From contig NCEV01000006.1 in NCBI GenBank assembly GCA_002280875.1, positions 99,730 through 163,729 of the forward strand: a stretch of DNA of 64,000 nucleotides. The letters are read 5' to 3'. Shown here piece by piece: positions 54,071 through 62,772 of the stretch (position 1 is the stretch's first letter; each line of letters begins with the position of its first letter). The position numbers and the translations under genes are program-made. This stretch comes from Caulobacter sp. 32-67-35 (lineage in GTDB: Bacteria > Pseudomonadota > Alphaproteobacteria > Caulobacterales > Caulobacteraceae). Under the pieces are notes generated by a model. The model was not told the DNA's origin and did not search any database. It saw only the letters and a list, made by a program, of their open reading frames with translations.

Positions 54071-54602
54071 TCAAAAGCCCATCAAGGCCAGGACTTCGCG
54101 CCTTGAGCGTTCGTCGTCGCGGAAAACGCCCATCATGCGGCTGGTCTTCATGCTCACGCCAGGCGTACGCACGCCGCGACCGCTCATGCAGGCGTGACTG
54201 GCCTCGATCACCACGGCCACCCCCAGCGGCTTGAGGTTCTCCCACAGGCAATGGGCGACCTGGGCGGTCAGGCGCTCCTGCACCTGCAACCGCCGGGCAT
54301 AGCCGTGCAGCACCCGAGCCAGCTTGGAGATGCCCACGACCTTGTCGCGCGGCAGATAGGCGATATGCGCGTGGCCAATGATCGGCGCCATGTGATGTTC
54401 GCAGTGCGACTGGAACGGGATGTCCTTGAGCAGGACGATCTCGTCATAGCCGCCAACCTCCTCGAACACTCTTTCCAGGTGAACGCCGGGGTCCTCTTCG
54501 TAGCCCATCGGGGTCCTCGCCGGTCCAGCGGATCAGGGTGCGAATGGCGTCCTGCACGTCGTTGGGCACGGGCGGCTTGGCCGCGCCTGAGGCATCGCTC
54601 AT
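54071..54602 (-). pseudogene. folE: GTP cyclohydrolase I FolE, internal deletion with frameshift
   Basis: FolE makes dihydroneopterin triphosphate, the first step of folate synthesis. ATG 54602 starts [31 protein letters not shown] (31 codons). The shifted frame then resumes at [52 protein letters not shown] and runs intact to the end, with the zinc ligands Cys and His of SHCEHH, the [21 protein letters not shown] block and HACMSGRG. In the family, a segment like EREGLLDTPARVAKAY joins GEDP to the GYEEDP part. About 60-70 nt are therefore missing near 54507-54512, causing a frame change. A truncated 145-residue product could start at 54508 but would lack the N-terminal helices. Because folE is usually essential, a sequence error or a second copy elsewhere must be considered. 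Confidence 0.85.
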
Positions 54603-54654
54603 CTGTCGTCTCCGCTCCGATCGTCGCCGCCCCGGTCGGCGGCAGGGTCCGCCA

Positions 54655-55557
54655 TCACCCCGCTTGCAAGGTGTCCAGGCGTCCCCGCATCAGTTCGATG
54701 ATGGCCGAAAAGTCCTTGCCGCCGAAACCATTGGCCTCGAACAGGGCGTACAGGGCTTCGGCCTGGGCGCCCATGGGCGTTGCGGCGCCGGCCCTGGCGG
54801 CCGCCTCCTGGGCCAGCTTCAGATCCTTCAGCATCATGGCGGTGGCGAAGCCGCCCTCGTAGCCGCGATCGGCCGGCGTCGAGGGGCCAACACCGGGGAC
54901 TGGGCAATAGGTCGAGACCGACCAGCATTGGCCCGACGACTTGCTGGCGATCTCGAAGAAGCGATCGGCCGCCAGGCCCAGCTTTTCGGCCAGGGCGAAG
55001 GCCTCGCAGGTCCCGATCATCGAAATGCCTAGCAACATGTTGTTGCAGATCTTGGCCGCCTGTCCCGCGCCATGCTCTCCGGCATGAATGGTCACGCGCG
55101 ACATCGGGGCCAGCGCGGCCTCGACGTCTGGAAAGTCGGCCGCATCGCAGCCCACCATGAAGGCCAGGGTCCCGGCTTCCGCGGCCATGATCCCCCCTGA
55201 CACAGGGGCGTCGGCGAAGCGGAAGCCCGCCGCCCGGGCCTGGGCGGCCACCGCGCGGGCGCTCTCGACGTCGATGGTCGAGCAGTCCAGCAGCAGGGCG
55301 GACTTGAGCGCGTGGACCAGGATCTGCTCGGCATAGACCCCGCGCACATGCGGGCCGGCCGGCAGCATGGTGATCACGACATCCGCCTGGGCCACCGCCT
55401 CGGCCACCGAACCCGCCGCCTGGCAGCCCGCCGCCACGGCCCGCTCGACAGCCTGGGCTGACAGGTCGAAGGCCATCACCGGGCGCCCGGCCCTGGCCTG
55501 ATTGGCGGCCATGCCGCCGCCCATATTACCCAGGCCGATGAAGGCGATGCGCGTCAT
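54655..55557 (-). CDS. mmsB: 3-hydroxyisobutyrate dehydrogenase
   Basis: A 300-residue NAD-dependent beta-hydroxyacid dehydrogenase acting in valine catabolism (3-hydroxyisobutyrate to methylmalonate semialdehyde). The Rossmann start IAFIGLGNMGGGMAANQARAGRPVMAFDL, the substrate-binding DAPVSGGIMAAEAGTLAFMVG, the catalytic Lys region GQAAKICNNMLLGISMIGTCEAFALAEK and the C-terminal KDLKLAQEAA are all present. It lies 11 nt downstream of mmsA in the same operon, and its product is the substrate of MmsA. Confidence 0.92.
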   Translation of the reverse strand: MTRIAFIGLGNMGGGMAANQARAGRPVMAFDLSAQAVERAVAAGCQAAGSVAEAVAQADVVITMLPAGPHVRGVYAEQILVHALKSALLLDCSTIDVESARAVAAQARAAGFRFADAPVSGGIMAAEAGTLAFMVGCDAADFPDVEAALAPMSRVTIHAGEHGAGQAAKICNNMLLGISMIGTCEAFALAEKLGLAADRFFEIASKSSGQCWSVSTYCPVPGVGPSTPADRGYEGGFATAMMLKDLKLAQEAAARAGAATPMGAQAEALYALFEANGFGGKDFSAIIELMRGRLDTLQAG

Positions 55558-55568
55558 GGCTGTGGTCC

Positions 55569-57065
55569 TTACTTCATGGTGGGAATGATGAAGGCGGAGT
55601 CCTCGGTCTCGCCTTCTGGCCAGCGGGCGGTGACGGTCTTGACCTTGGTGTAGAACCGCACGCCTTCGGCGCCGTACTGGTTGGTGTCGCCAAAGCTCGA
55701 ACGCTTCCAGCCGCCGAAGCTGTGATAGGCCACCGGCACGGGGATCGGCACATTGATGCCGACCATGCCGACATTGACGCGGCTGGCGAACTCGCGCGCC
55801 GCGCGGCCATTGCGGGTGAAGATGGCCACGCCGTTGCCGTACTGGTGCTCCGACGGCAGGGCGATGGCCTCGTCGAAGCTCTCGGCGCGGACGATCTGAA
55901 GCACCGGGCCGAAGATCTCTTCCTGGTAGGTCTTCATGCCTTTCTTCACGCCGTCGAACAGCGAGGGGCCGATGAAGAAGCCCTTCTCGAAGCCCTGCAG
56001 GGAGAAGTCGCGGCCGTCGACGACCAGCTCGGCGCCTTCCTCGACGCCGATGCGGATGTAGTCGGCGATCTTGTTGCGGTGGGCGGCGCTGACCACCGGG
56101 CCATAGTGGGCGGCCGGATCGCTGGAGATGCCGATCTTCAGGGTCTCGATCTCGGCGACCATCCGCTCGCGCAGTTCATCGGCGGTCTTCTTGCCGACCG
56201 CCACCGCGACCGGCAGGGCCATGCAGCGTTCGCCGGCCGAGCCGAAGGCCGCGCCCGACAGGTCCTTGACCACCTGATCCATATCCGCGTCAGGCAGGAT
56301 GATACCGTGGTTCTTGGCCCCGCCCATCGCCTGGACGCGCTTACCGTGGGCCGTGCCGGTCTGGTAGACATAGTGGGCAATATCGGAGCTGCCGACAAAG
56401 CTGACGGCCCTGATCAGCGGATGGGCCAGGATCGCGTCGACGACGCTCTTGTCGCCATGCACCACATTGAGCACGCCGGCCGGAGCGCCGGCTTCCATCA
56501 TCAGCTCGGCCAGCTTCACGGGAACCGTCGGATCCTTCTCCGACGGCTTGAGGATGAAGGTGTTGCCCACGGCGATGCTGATGCCGAACATCCACATCGG
56601 GATCATGGCCGGGAAGTTGAACGGGGTGATGCCCGCGCAGACGCCCAGGGGCTGGCGCATCGAATAGACGTCGATGCCGGGACCGGCGCCGTCGGTATAT
56701 TCGCCCTTCAGCATCTGGGGGATGCCGCAGGCGAACTCGATCACTTCCAGGCCGCGCTGGATGTCGCCCTTGGAGTCGGCGATGACCTTGCCGTGCTCGG
56801 ACGACAGGATCTCGGCCAGGCTGTTCATGTCCCGCTCGATCAGGCGCTTGAACTCGAACATCACCCGCGCGCGGCGCTGGGGGTTGGTCGCCGCCCAGTC
56901 GACCTGGGCCCTGGCCGCGTTCTGCACGGCGGCGTCCAGTTCGGCGTCTGTCGCCAGCTGAACCCGGGCCTGCACCTCGCCGGTGTTGGGATTGAAGACG
57001 TCGCCGAAGCGGCCCGAAGCGCCGGGCGCGCTCGCCCCCGCGATGAAATGGTCAATGGCTCGCAT
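55569..57065 (-). CDS. mmsA: CoA-acylating methylmalonate-semialdehyde dehydrogenase
   Basis: A 498-residue aldehyde dehydrogenase that converts methylmalonate semialdehyde to propionyl-CoA (and malonate semialdehyde to acetyl-CoA). Start ATG 57065 with GGAGA upstream; a longer frame to 57131 is less likely. Signature stretches are PLGVCAGITPFNFPAMIPMWMFGISIAVGNTFILKPSEKDP, VQAMGGAKNHGIILPDADMD, the catalytic Cys near 281 in GSAGERCMALPVAV, and GMVGINVPIPVPVAYHSFGGWKRSSFGD. It precedes mmsB in one operon. A LysR-family gene is divergent, with only 68 bp between. Confidence 0.95.
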   Translation of the reverse strand: MRAIDHFIAGASAPGASGRFGDVFNPNTGEVQARVQLATDAELDAAVQNAARAQVDWAATNPQRRARVMFEFKRLIERDMNSLAEILSSEHGKVIADSKGDIQRGLEVIEFACGIPQMLKGEYTDGAGPGIDVYSMRQPLGVCAGITPFNFPAMIPMWMFGISIAVGNTFILKPSEKDPTVPVKLAELMMEAGAPAGVLNVVHGDKSVVDAILAHPLIRAVSFVGSSDIAHYVYQTGTAHGKRVQAMGGAKNHGIILPDADMDQVVKDLSGAAFGSAGERCMALPVAVAVGKKTADELRERMVAEIETLKIGISSDPAAHYGPVVSAAHRNKIADYIRIGVEEGAELVVDGRDFSLQGFEKGFFIGPSLFDGVKKGMKTYQEEIFGPVLQIVRAESFDEAIALPSEHQYGNGVAIFTRNGRAAREFASRVNVGMVGINVPIPVPVAYHSFGGWKRSSFGDTNQYGAEGVRFYTKVKTVTARWPEGETEDSAFIIPTMK

Positions 57066-57133
57066 CGGCGCGTCTCCGTTCAGATCTCGCAGAAGAGAAT
57101 GCTTGATATTCATGCAAAATAGCCATTGCAAAT
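57066..57133. promoter_or_regulatory. mmsA/lysR divergent control region
   Basis: The 68-bp gap carries three closely spaced half-sites, ATGCAA (57112-57117), TTGCAA (57126-57131) and ATGCAA (57134-57139, into the lysR start). A TTGATATTCAT stretch is also present. This is the kind of A/T-rich box a LysR regulator would bind to control the divergent mmsA operon and itself. Confidence 0.45.
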
Positions 57134-58051
57134 ATGCAAGCTAAGTCAGCAGGGATTCAGCGCGTGTTTGAGTGGGACGATCTCCGCTATTTCCTCGCCG
57201 CCGCGCGGGCTGGATCGTTCAGCGGCGGCGCGCAGCGAACCGGCGTCGATACGGCCACGGTAAGCCGGCGGGTGGCGCGGCTGGAAACCGCGCTGAAGGC
57301 CACGCTGTTCATGCGCTCGGCGGCAGGACTGCAACTGACCAGCGCGGGCGCGCGATTGATGGAGGCCGGTCTGAAGGCCGAGGCCGCCATGCAGTCGGTC
57401 ACGGGCGCGGCCGATCCCGAAGTCAGCGGCGGCACGGTCCGGATCAGCGCCGCCGAGGGTTTTGGCGCCCACGTTCTGGCGCGGGCTCTGCCAAGCTTCC
57501 GTCTCAGCCGGCCCACCCTGCGGATCGAACTGGCGACCACCGCTGGCCTGCTGTCGCCCACGCGCCGGGAGGTGGACCTCGCCGTTACCCTGAGCGCCCC
57601 GACCGACAGCCGGCTGCTGGTCGAGCCCCTGACCGACTACCAGTTGGCCGTCTATGCCTCGCCGGCCTATCTGGCGAGGGAAGGCCCCTTCGAAAGCGCC
57701 GCTGACCTGCGCCGCGGGCAGATCGTTGGCTATATCGACGATCTGCTTCACACCCCGGAGCTGCGCTATCTGGATGATGTCGCGCCGGCGCTGGAGACCG
57801 CGCTGTCGAGTTCCTCGATCCTGGCCCAGCGTGAGATCATCCGGGCGGGCGGTGGGGCGGGCGTCCTGCCTTGCTTCCTGTCAGAGGGTCTCGAGCGGAT
57901 CGCGCCGGAGGTGCTGCTCAAGCGCCGCTTCTGGGTCAGCACGTTGCGCGATGTCGCCGCCACCGCCCGCGTTCGCGCGGTGCGCGCCTGGCTGCAGGAT
58001 ATCGCGGCGGCCCGCGCACACGACCTCAACCCGTTTGCGAGCGCCGATTGA
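57134..58051 (+). CDS. LysR-family transcriptional regulator
   Basis: A 305-residue regulator. The N-terminal winged helix is FEWDDLRYFLAAARAGSFSGGAQRTGVDTATVSRRVARLETALKATLFMR, and the effector-binding domain follows from about residue 95. ATG 57134 is weakly supported; a GTG at 57164 would begin right at the domain (FEWDDL) and is a good alternative. Divergence from mmsA implies control of valine catabolism, although the ligand is not known. The C terminus is complete. Confidence 0.88.
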   Translation: MQAKSAGIQRVFEWDDLRYFLAAARAGSFSGGAQRTGVDTATVSRRVARLETALKATLFMRSAAGLQLTSAGARLMEAGLKAEAAMQSVTGAADPEVSGGTVRISAAEGFGAHVLARALPSFRLSRPTLRIELATTAGLLSPTRREVDLAVTLSAPTDSRLLVEPLTDYQLAVYASPAYLAREGPFESAADLRRGQIVGYIDDLLHTPELRYLDDVAPALETALSSSSILAQREIIRAGGGAGVLPCFLSEGLERIAPEVLLKRRFWVSTLRDVAATARVRAVRAWLQDIAAARAHDLNPFASAD

Positions 58052-58156
58052 ACGAAAGCCCGTCAGAACTGTCATCAACGCATGCTAGCGGCCGCTCATG
58101 GTTCATAGAGGCGCGCCTGGTCCTGTCGGTTCTGCCCCTAATGCGGGTGAGCGCGG

Positions 58157-58660
58157 ATGACCGACCTTGCCAGCCTGCGCGCCCAGCGCCAGGACCTCTA
58201 TCATTTCATTGTCCGACGCACGCGCGATCCAGCCGCCGCCGATGATCTGGTGCAGGAGACGCTGCTGCGCCTGATGACCTATGAGCGGGCCCGCACGGTT
58301 GTTGACCGGGCGGCCCTGGGCTACCGGATCGCGCTCAATCTTGTCCGCGATCATTTCCGCCATCGCAGCCGCCGAGCGGTCGAAACGCTGGACGACGACA
58401 TGCCCTGCGAGGCCCCCGCACCGGAGCAGATCCTGATGCATCGCCAAAAGGTCGAGGTGTTCGGAAAGGCGCTGGACGCCATGCCGCCCCTCCGGCGTGA
58501 CGTGTTCATCCGGCGAAGGCTACATGGCCATTCCACCCGCCAGATCGCTGCCGAGCTGGCCATGAACGAGGCCGCGGTCGAGAAGCACGTGGTGCGGGCG
58601 CTGGAACAGCTGCATCGCGAGATGGCCAAGGCCGAGCGCCGCACGGGAGGCCGACCATGA
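58157..58660 (+). CDS. ECF sigma factor, FecI type
   Basis: A 167-residue ECF sigma factor. Region 2 (about 12-78) has LYHFIVRRTRDPAAADDLVQETLLRLMTY, and region 4 (about 105-155) has ALDAMPPLRRDVFIRRRLHGHSTRQIAAELAMNEAAVEKHVVRALEQL. It overlaps the fecR-like gene by 4 nt, and a TonB receptor with an STN domain follows. This is the classical FecI-FecR-FecA arrangement, in which receptor occupancy releases the sigma factor to transcribe the receptor gene. Confidence 0.9.
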   Translation: MTDLASLRAQRQDLYHFIVRRTRDPAAADDLVQETLLRLMTYERARTVVDRAALGYRIALNLVRDHFRHRSRRAVETLDDDMPCEAPAPEQILMHRQKVEVFGKALDAMPPLRRDVFIRRRLHGHSTRQIAAELAMNEAAVEKHVVRALEQLHREMAKAERRTGGRP

Positions 58661-59583
58661 GCCGCTCCGAGCAGCAGGCCGCTGTCTGGGTGGCGCGCCG
58701 CCTGGACAGTCAGGATCTCGACCAGCCGGGCTTCGACGCCTGGCGATCAGCCGATCCCGCCAATGGCGAAGCTTTCGACCGCCTCTGGGCGACCGCCCAG
58801 GACGCGGCCTTGACCGAGGCCATGGCCCTCAGCGTCCAGCGGCGTGCGGCGCGGCGCCTTGACTGGAAGCCGATCACGGCCCTGGCCGGCGGCCTGGCGA
58901 CTTGCGCGGTCGCCCTGGTGCTTGCCTGGCCGCAGCTTCAACTGCTGACCGTGCGTCCGGTGAGCGTCGAGACCCGGCCGGGGCAGATCCGGACCGTGGC
59001 CCTGGTCGACGGGTCGCGGGTCACGCTGGACGGTGCGACGCAGCTGGATGTGCGGATCGGCTCTCGCCGGCGCGAGGTGCGCCTGGTGCGCGGCGAGGCC
59101 TTCTTCGATATCGCCCATGACGCCTCGCGCCCCTTCACGGTTCGGGCCCCGGAGGGCGCCGCGCGGGTGCTGGGTACGGCCTTCGACCTGGAACGCGGCG
59201 ACGGCAGGCTGGAACTGTCGGTGCATCGCGGCAAGGTGCGCCTGGCCCCCGAGGGATTGATCCACCCCACCGTCGACCTCACGCCGGGCCAGCGAGCCTT
59301 CACGAAGGATGGCCGTCTGTCCGCGGTTCGCGCCTTTGATCCGGCGGCTGACGACTGGCGTTCGGGCTGGCTGGAAACCGACAGCGTGACGCTGGCGCGG
59401 CTGATCGAGCGTCTGAACCGCGCGTCACCGACGCCGATTGTCATCGATGATCCTGCGCTGGGGCGTCGACGCGTGGCCGGACGGTTCCGGCTGGACGAGC
59501 CTGAAACCCTTGTCCGCAACCTGGCCCTCGTTCACGGCTTCCAGGTCCAGGAGCGCGGGGGCGCATTGAGATTGTCCCGTTGA
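58657..59583 (+). CDS. FecR-type anti-sigma / transmembrane signalling protein
   Basis: A 308-residue protein. The N-terminal DUF4880-like cytoplasmic part (AAVWVARRLDSQDLDQPGFDAWRSADPANGEAFDRLWATAQD) binds the sigma factor. One membrane segment spans about 73-95 (ALAGGLATCAVALVLAWP). The periplasmic FecR domain (about 105-205) has RTVALVDGSRVTLDGATQLDVRIGSRRREVRLVRGEAFFDIAHDASRPFTV. The C-terminal end would touch the STN domain of the receptor encoded 142 nt downstream. Confidence 0.9.
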   Translation: MSRSEQQAAVWVARRLDSQDLDQPGFDAWRSADPANGEAFDRLWATAQDAALTEAMALSVQRRAARRLDWKPITALAGGLATCAVALVLAWPQLQLLTVRPVSVETRPGQIRTVALVDGSRVTLDGATQLDVRIGSRRREVRLVRGEAFFDIAHDASRPFTVRAPEGAARVLGTAFDLERGDGRLELSVHRGKVRLAPEGLIHPTVDLTPGQRAFTKDGRLSAVRAFDPAADDWRSGWLETDSVTLARLIERLNRASPTPIVIDDPALGRRRVAGRFRLDEPETLVRNLALVHGFQVQERGGALRLSR

Positions 59584-59629
59584 CCGTATCGGGTGTCGTG
59601 TCCTCTCGCGGCACGAACTCCGGCGTCGC

Positions 59630-59656
59630 GGAAACTTCACAAAATTCACTGTCCTG
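59630..59656 (+). promoter_or_regulatory. candidate ECF-type promoter for the TonB receptor
   Basis: GGAAACTT (59630-59637) followed after about 15 nt by GTCCTGG (59651-59657) resembles an ECF -35/-10 pair. It lies about 70-95 bp before the receptor start. The sigma factor two genes upstream is the natural candidate. Only the -35 like part is convincing. Confidence 0.3.
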
Positions 59657-59725
59657 GATTGGGGTCCAGCAACGTCTTCACCGCCGAAGCCGGCGAACGC
59701 GCCGTGCGAATTCGGGGATGACGCA

Positions 59726-62632
59726 ATGACCTTCAAGACCTGGACCTGGCTCGGCTCGGCGTCGGCAGCGGCGCTGATGATGGCCGCCCCAGCCCTCGCG
59801 GCGCCCGCCGCCAATAGCGTCCTGGCCATTCCGGCGGGCGACCTGGCTTCGGCCTTGCCAGCCTTCTCGCGCGCCACGGGCGTTCAGGTCCTGGCCGACC
59901 CGGCCCTGCTGGCGGGCAAGCGCACCGGCGGCGTGGCGGGCGCGCTCAACGCCGAGACCGGCCTGACCCAGCTGCTGCGGGGCACCGGTCTGACCTTCGT
60001 GCGCAGCGGCGGCGCGGCCATTCTTCGCCCCGCCGCCCAGAAGATCTCAACGGCTGCGCGCCCGGCGCCGGCCCCGCGCGTCGAGGGCGCGGCCGCTGCG
60101 GTCGCCCAGTCTCCCCAGGAGGCTGAAAGCACCGTCGAGGAGATCGTGGTGACCGGCGGCTTCGCCAATTCGCTGGCCCGGGCTCTGGCCGACAAGCGCA
60201 AGGCCGCCAACGTCATCGACGCCATCTCGGCCGAGGATATCGGCAAGTTCCCGTCCAACAACATCGCCGAGGCCCTGCAGCGGGTGCCGGGCGTCGCCAT
60301 CACCCGCGACCGGGGCGAAGGCCTGTTCGTGCGCGTTCGCGGCCTGGGCCCCAACTTCCAGATCGTGACCCTGAACGGCCGCAGCGCCGCCGTGAACGAA
60401 AACATGCGCGACAGCGGCCAGAGCGGCCGTCAGTTCCGCTTCGACACCCTGCCGTCCGAGCTGGTGGCCGGTGTCGAGGTGGGCAAGACGCCGCTGGCCT
60501 CGCTGGACGAAGGCGCCATCGGCGGCATCGTCAACGTCAAGACCTTCCGCCCACTGGACCTGGGCAAGACCACCGTCGCCGCCTCGGTCACAGCCAGCCG
60601 GCCGGAGCTGGCCGACCAGACCGATCCGCGCGTCTCGGGCCTGATCAACTGGGTCAATGAAGACAAGAGCTTCGGCGCCCTTCTGGCTCTGGTCTATGAC
60701 CAGCGCACCCTGCGCCAGGACCGCATCACCGGCGTGGGCTGGAGCTATGTCAACACCTCCACCACCCTGGGCAAGAGCCTGGCCGCTCAGGGGATCACCC
60801 TCTATCCCACTGCCATTCGCCCGACGCTGGAGCGCGAGGATCGCGAGCGCAAGGGCCTGGTGTTCTCGGCGCAATATCGCCCGACCGACGCCACCCAGCT
60901 GACCTTTGACGCCAGCTACACCAAGCTCGACGACCACTATGACGAGTTGACCTATTCGGCGGACCAGGGCGTCGCGACACTGGTTCCCGGCTCGGCGGTC
61001 GTCAAGGACGGCGTCCTGACCGGTGGCACGGTGACCTCGACCAGCCAGATCGGCCGCGAGGTCAGCGACCTGGCGCATGACAACCTGATGCTGGCGCTCA
61101 ACATCCGCCAGACGGCGGGCGAGTGGACCCTGTCGGGTGACCTGGCCTATGGCCGCGCCTTCTCGGAGACCTCCAAGCCCATCACCCGCACCCGCCTGCT
61201 GGGGCCGATCGGCCAGACGACCTTCTCGATGACCAAGGCTGATGACGAGGCCGTGCCAAGCGTCAAGCTGCTGACGGCCGACCTGAGCAATCCGGCCCTG
61301 CTGCCGTTCCGCCGCATCGAGTTTCGGACCAACGACTCGACGGACGAGGAAATCGCCCTGCAATTCGACGCCGAGCGGCCGGTGTCGCTGGGGCCGGTGT
61401 CGCGGATCGCCTTCGGCGTGAAGTATCGCGAGCGGGAGCGCGACTACAATCGCGCCGATATCAACTACACCACCAACCTGACCGGCAAGTTCTTCGGCGC
61501 GACCTATTTCGAACCCTTCCCCGTCAGCGACTTCCTTGGCGACGTGGACGGAACCCTGCCCACCACCTGGGCCATGCCCAATCCCGACGCCTTCTGGGTG
61601 CTGGCCGACAAGACGCAGTTGGGCAGGGCTCGCGCCGATCAGCGCAATTCCTACTATGTCTCGGAGGACATCGCCGCCGGCTACGCCCTGGCCGATATCG
61701 ACACGAGCGTGATGAACCTGCCCTTGCGCGGCGAGGTCGGCGTGCGCGCCGCCCAGACCAAGCAGGTCTCGGCCGGCCACGCCGACAATGGTCGGGCGGC
61801 GATTCCCGTCCGCTATGTGAAGACCTATAGCGACGTTCTGCCGACGGCCAATTTCGTGCTGGACCTTTCCGAGACCCTGCAGGCGCGTTTCGCGGCCGCC
61901 AAGGTGATCACCCGGCCTTCCCTGGCTGATCTGGCCCCGCGTCTGACCCTGAACTCGTCGGGCACGGTGCTGACCGCCGTGGGCGGCAATCCGCAATTGC
62001 AGCCTTTCGAGGCCTGGCAGTATGACGCCACCCTGGAATGGTACTTCGCCCCGGGCAGCGCCCTGATCGCCGGCGCCTTCTACAAGGACATCACCACCTT
62101 TGTTTACAACCAGAAGACCAACATCGTGGTCGACGGACAGACCTATCAGCTGACCTCGCCCACCAATGGCGGTCAGGCCACGATCAAGGGCGTGGAGCTG
62201 GCCTATCAGCACCTGTTCAAGAGCCTGCCGGCCCCGTTCGACGGCCTGGGCTTCCTGGCCAACTATACCTACACCGACACCGAGGCGACCTATTCGCCGA
62301 CGCTGAAGGACGAGATGGTCAATGTCGCCAAGAACAGCTTCAACCTGACGGGCTTCTACGAGAAGGACCGCTTCGCGGCGCGCGCCAGCTACAGCTGGGT
62401 CGATGACGTGCTGCAGGACGTTGGCGGGGCCGGCCTCTCGGCGCTGAATGACAGCGCCTTTGGCTCACTGGACGCCAGCGTCAGCTACAAGATCACGCCG
62501 CAGATCACGGCGGCGCTCGAAGCCCAGAACCTGACCAACGCGGCCCAGTGGCAGTTCGTCAAGGGCGGCTGGTTTGGTGGCTACACCCACTATGGCCGCA
62601 CCGTGAGCCTTGGTCTGCGCGCCAAGTTCTAA
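59726..62632 (+). CDS. TonB-dependent transducer/receptor with N-terminal STN domain
   Basis: A 968-residue receptor with signal peptide (about 1-26, ALMMAAPALA). An STN (secretin/TonB N-terminal) signalling domain spans about 32-100 (NSVLAIPAGDLASALPAFSRATGVQVLADPALLAGKRTGGVAGALNAETGLTQLLRGTGLTFV). A TonB-box-like EEIVVTGGF at about 138, the plug (FPSNNIAEALQRVPGVAITRDRGEGLFVRVRGLGPNFQIVTLNG) and a barrel ending LGLRAKF follow. The STN domain marks it as a FecA-like transducer that signals through the FecR protein encoded upstream. The following esterase and mutarotase genes suggest a carbohydrate ligand rather than iron. A strong terminator follows. Confidence 0.92.
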   Translation: MTFKTWTWLGSASAAALMMAAPALAAPAANSVLAIPAGDLASALPAFSRATGVQVLADPALLAGKRTGGVAGALNAETGLTQLLRGTGLTFVRSGGAAILRPAAQKISTAARPAPAPRVEGAAAAVAQSPQEAESTVEEIVVTGGFANSLARALADKRKAANVIDAISAEDIGKFPSNNIAEALQRVPGVAITRDRGEGLFVRVRGLGPNFQIVTLNGRSAAVNENMRDSGQSGRQFRFDTLPSELVAGVEVGKTPLASLDEGAIGGIVNVKTFRPLDLGKTTVAASVTASRPELADQTDPRVSGLINWVNEDKSFGALLALVYDQRTLRQDRITGVGWSYVNTSTTLGKSLAAQGITLYPTAIRPTLEREDRERKGLVFSAQYRPTDATQLTFDASYTKLDDHYDELTYSADQGVATLVPGSAVVKDGVLTGGTVTSTSQIGREVSDLAHDNLMLALNIRQTAGEWTLSGDLAYGRAFSETSKPITRTRLLGPIGQTTFSMTKADDEAVPSVKLLTADLSNPALLPFRRIEFRTNDSTDEEIALQFDAERPVSLGPVSRIAFGVKYRERERDYNRADINYTTNLTGKFFGATYFEPFPVSDFLGDVDGTLPTTWAMPNPDAFWVLADKTQLGRARADQRNSYYVSEDIAAGYALADIDTSVMNLPLRGEVGVRAAQTKQVSAGHADNGRAAIPVRYVKTYSDVLPTANFVLDLSETLQARFAAAKVITRPSLADLAPRLTLNSSGTVLTAVGGNPQLQPFEAWQYDATLEWYFAPGSALIAGAFYKDITTFVYNQKTNIVVDGQTYQLTSPTNGGQATIKGVELAYQHLFKSLPAPFDGLGFLANYTYTDTEATYSPTLKDEMVNVAKNSFNLTGFYEKDRFAARASYSWVDDVLQDVGGAGLSALNDSAFGSLDASVSYKITPQITAALEAQNLTNAAQWQFVKGGWFGGYTHYGRTVSLGLRAKF

Positions 62633-62658
62633 CCCTGTTCTTTGCGATCCCCTCAACT

Positions 62659-62689
62659 GGCCCGCGCGCGCGTCGCGCGGGCCTTTTTT
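62659..62689 (+). terminator. rho-independent terminator after the STN receptor gene
   Basis: GGCCCGCGCG at 62659-62668 pairs perfectly with CGCGCGGGCC at 62674-62683, around a 5-nt loop. Six T residues follow. Confidence 0.9.
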
Positions 62690-62772
62690 GTGGGAAAGAC
62701 CAGTAATGGGCGGCGCCAGACGCCGCTTCGTGACCGGGCCTTCCGCGACCTGGCTGCACCCGGCGCGGAGGC

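Noticed and set aside
60047-62212. A 721-codon minus-strand frame inside the STN receptor gene
   Set aside because: Low-complexity Gly/Gln/Arg/Val-rich translation with no motif; shadow of the receptor gene.
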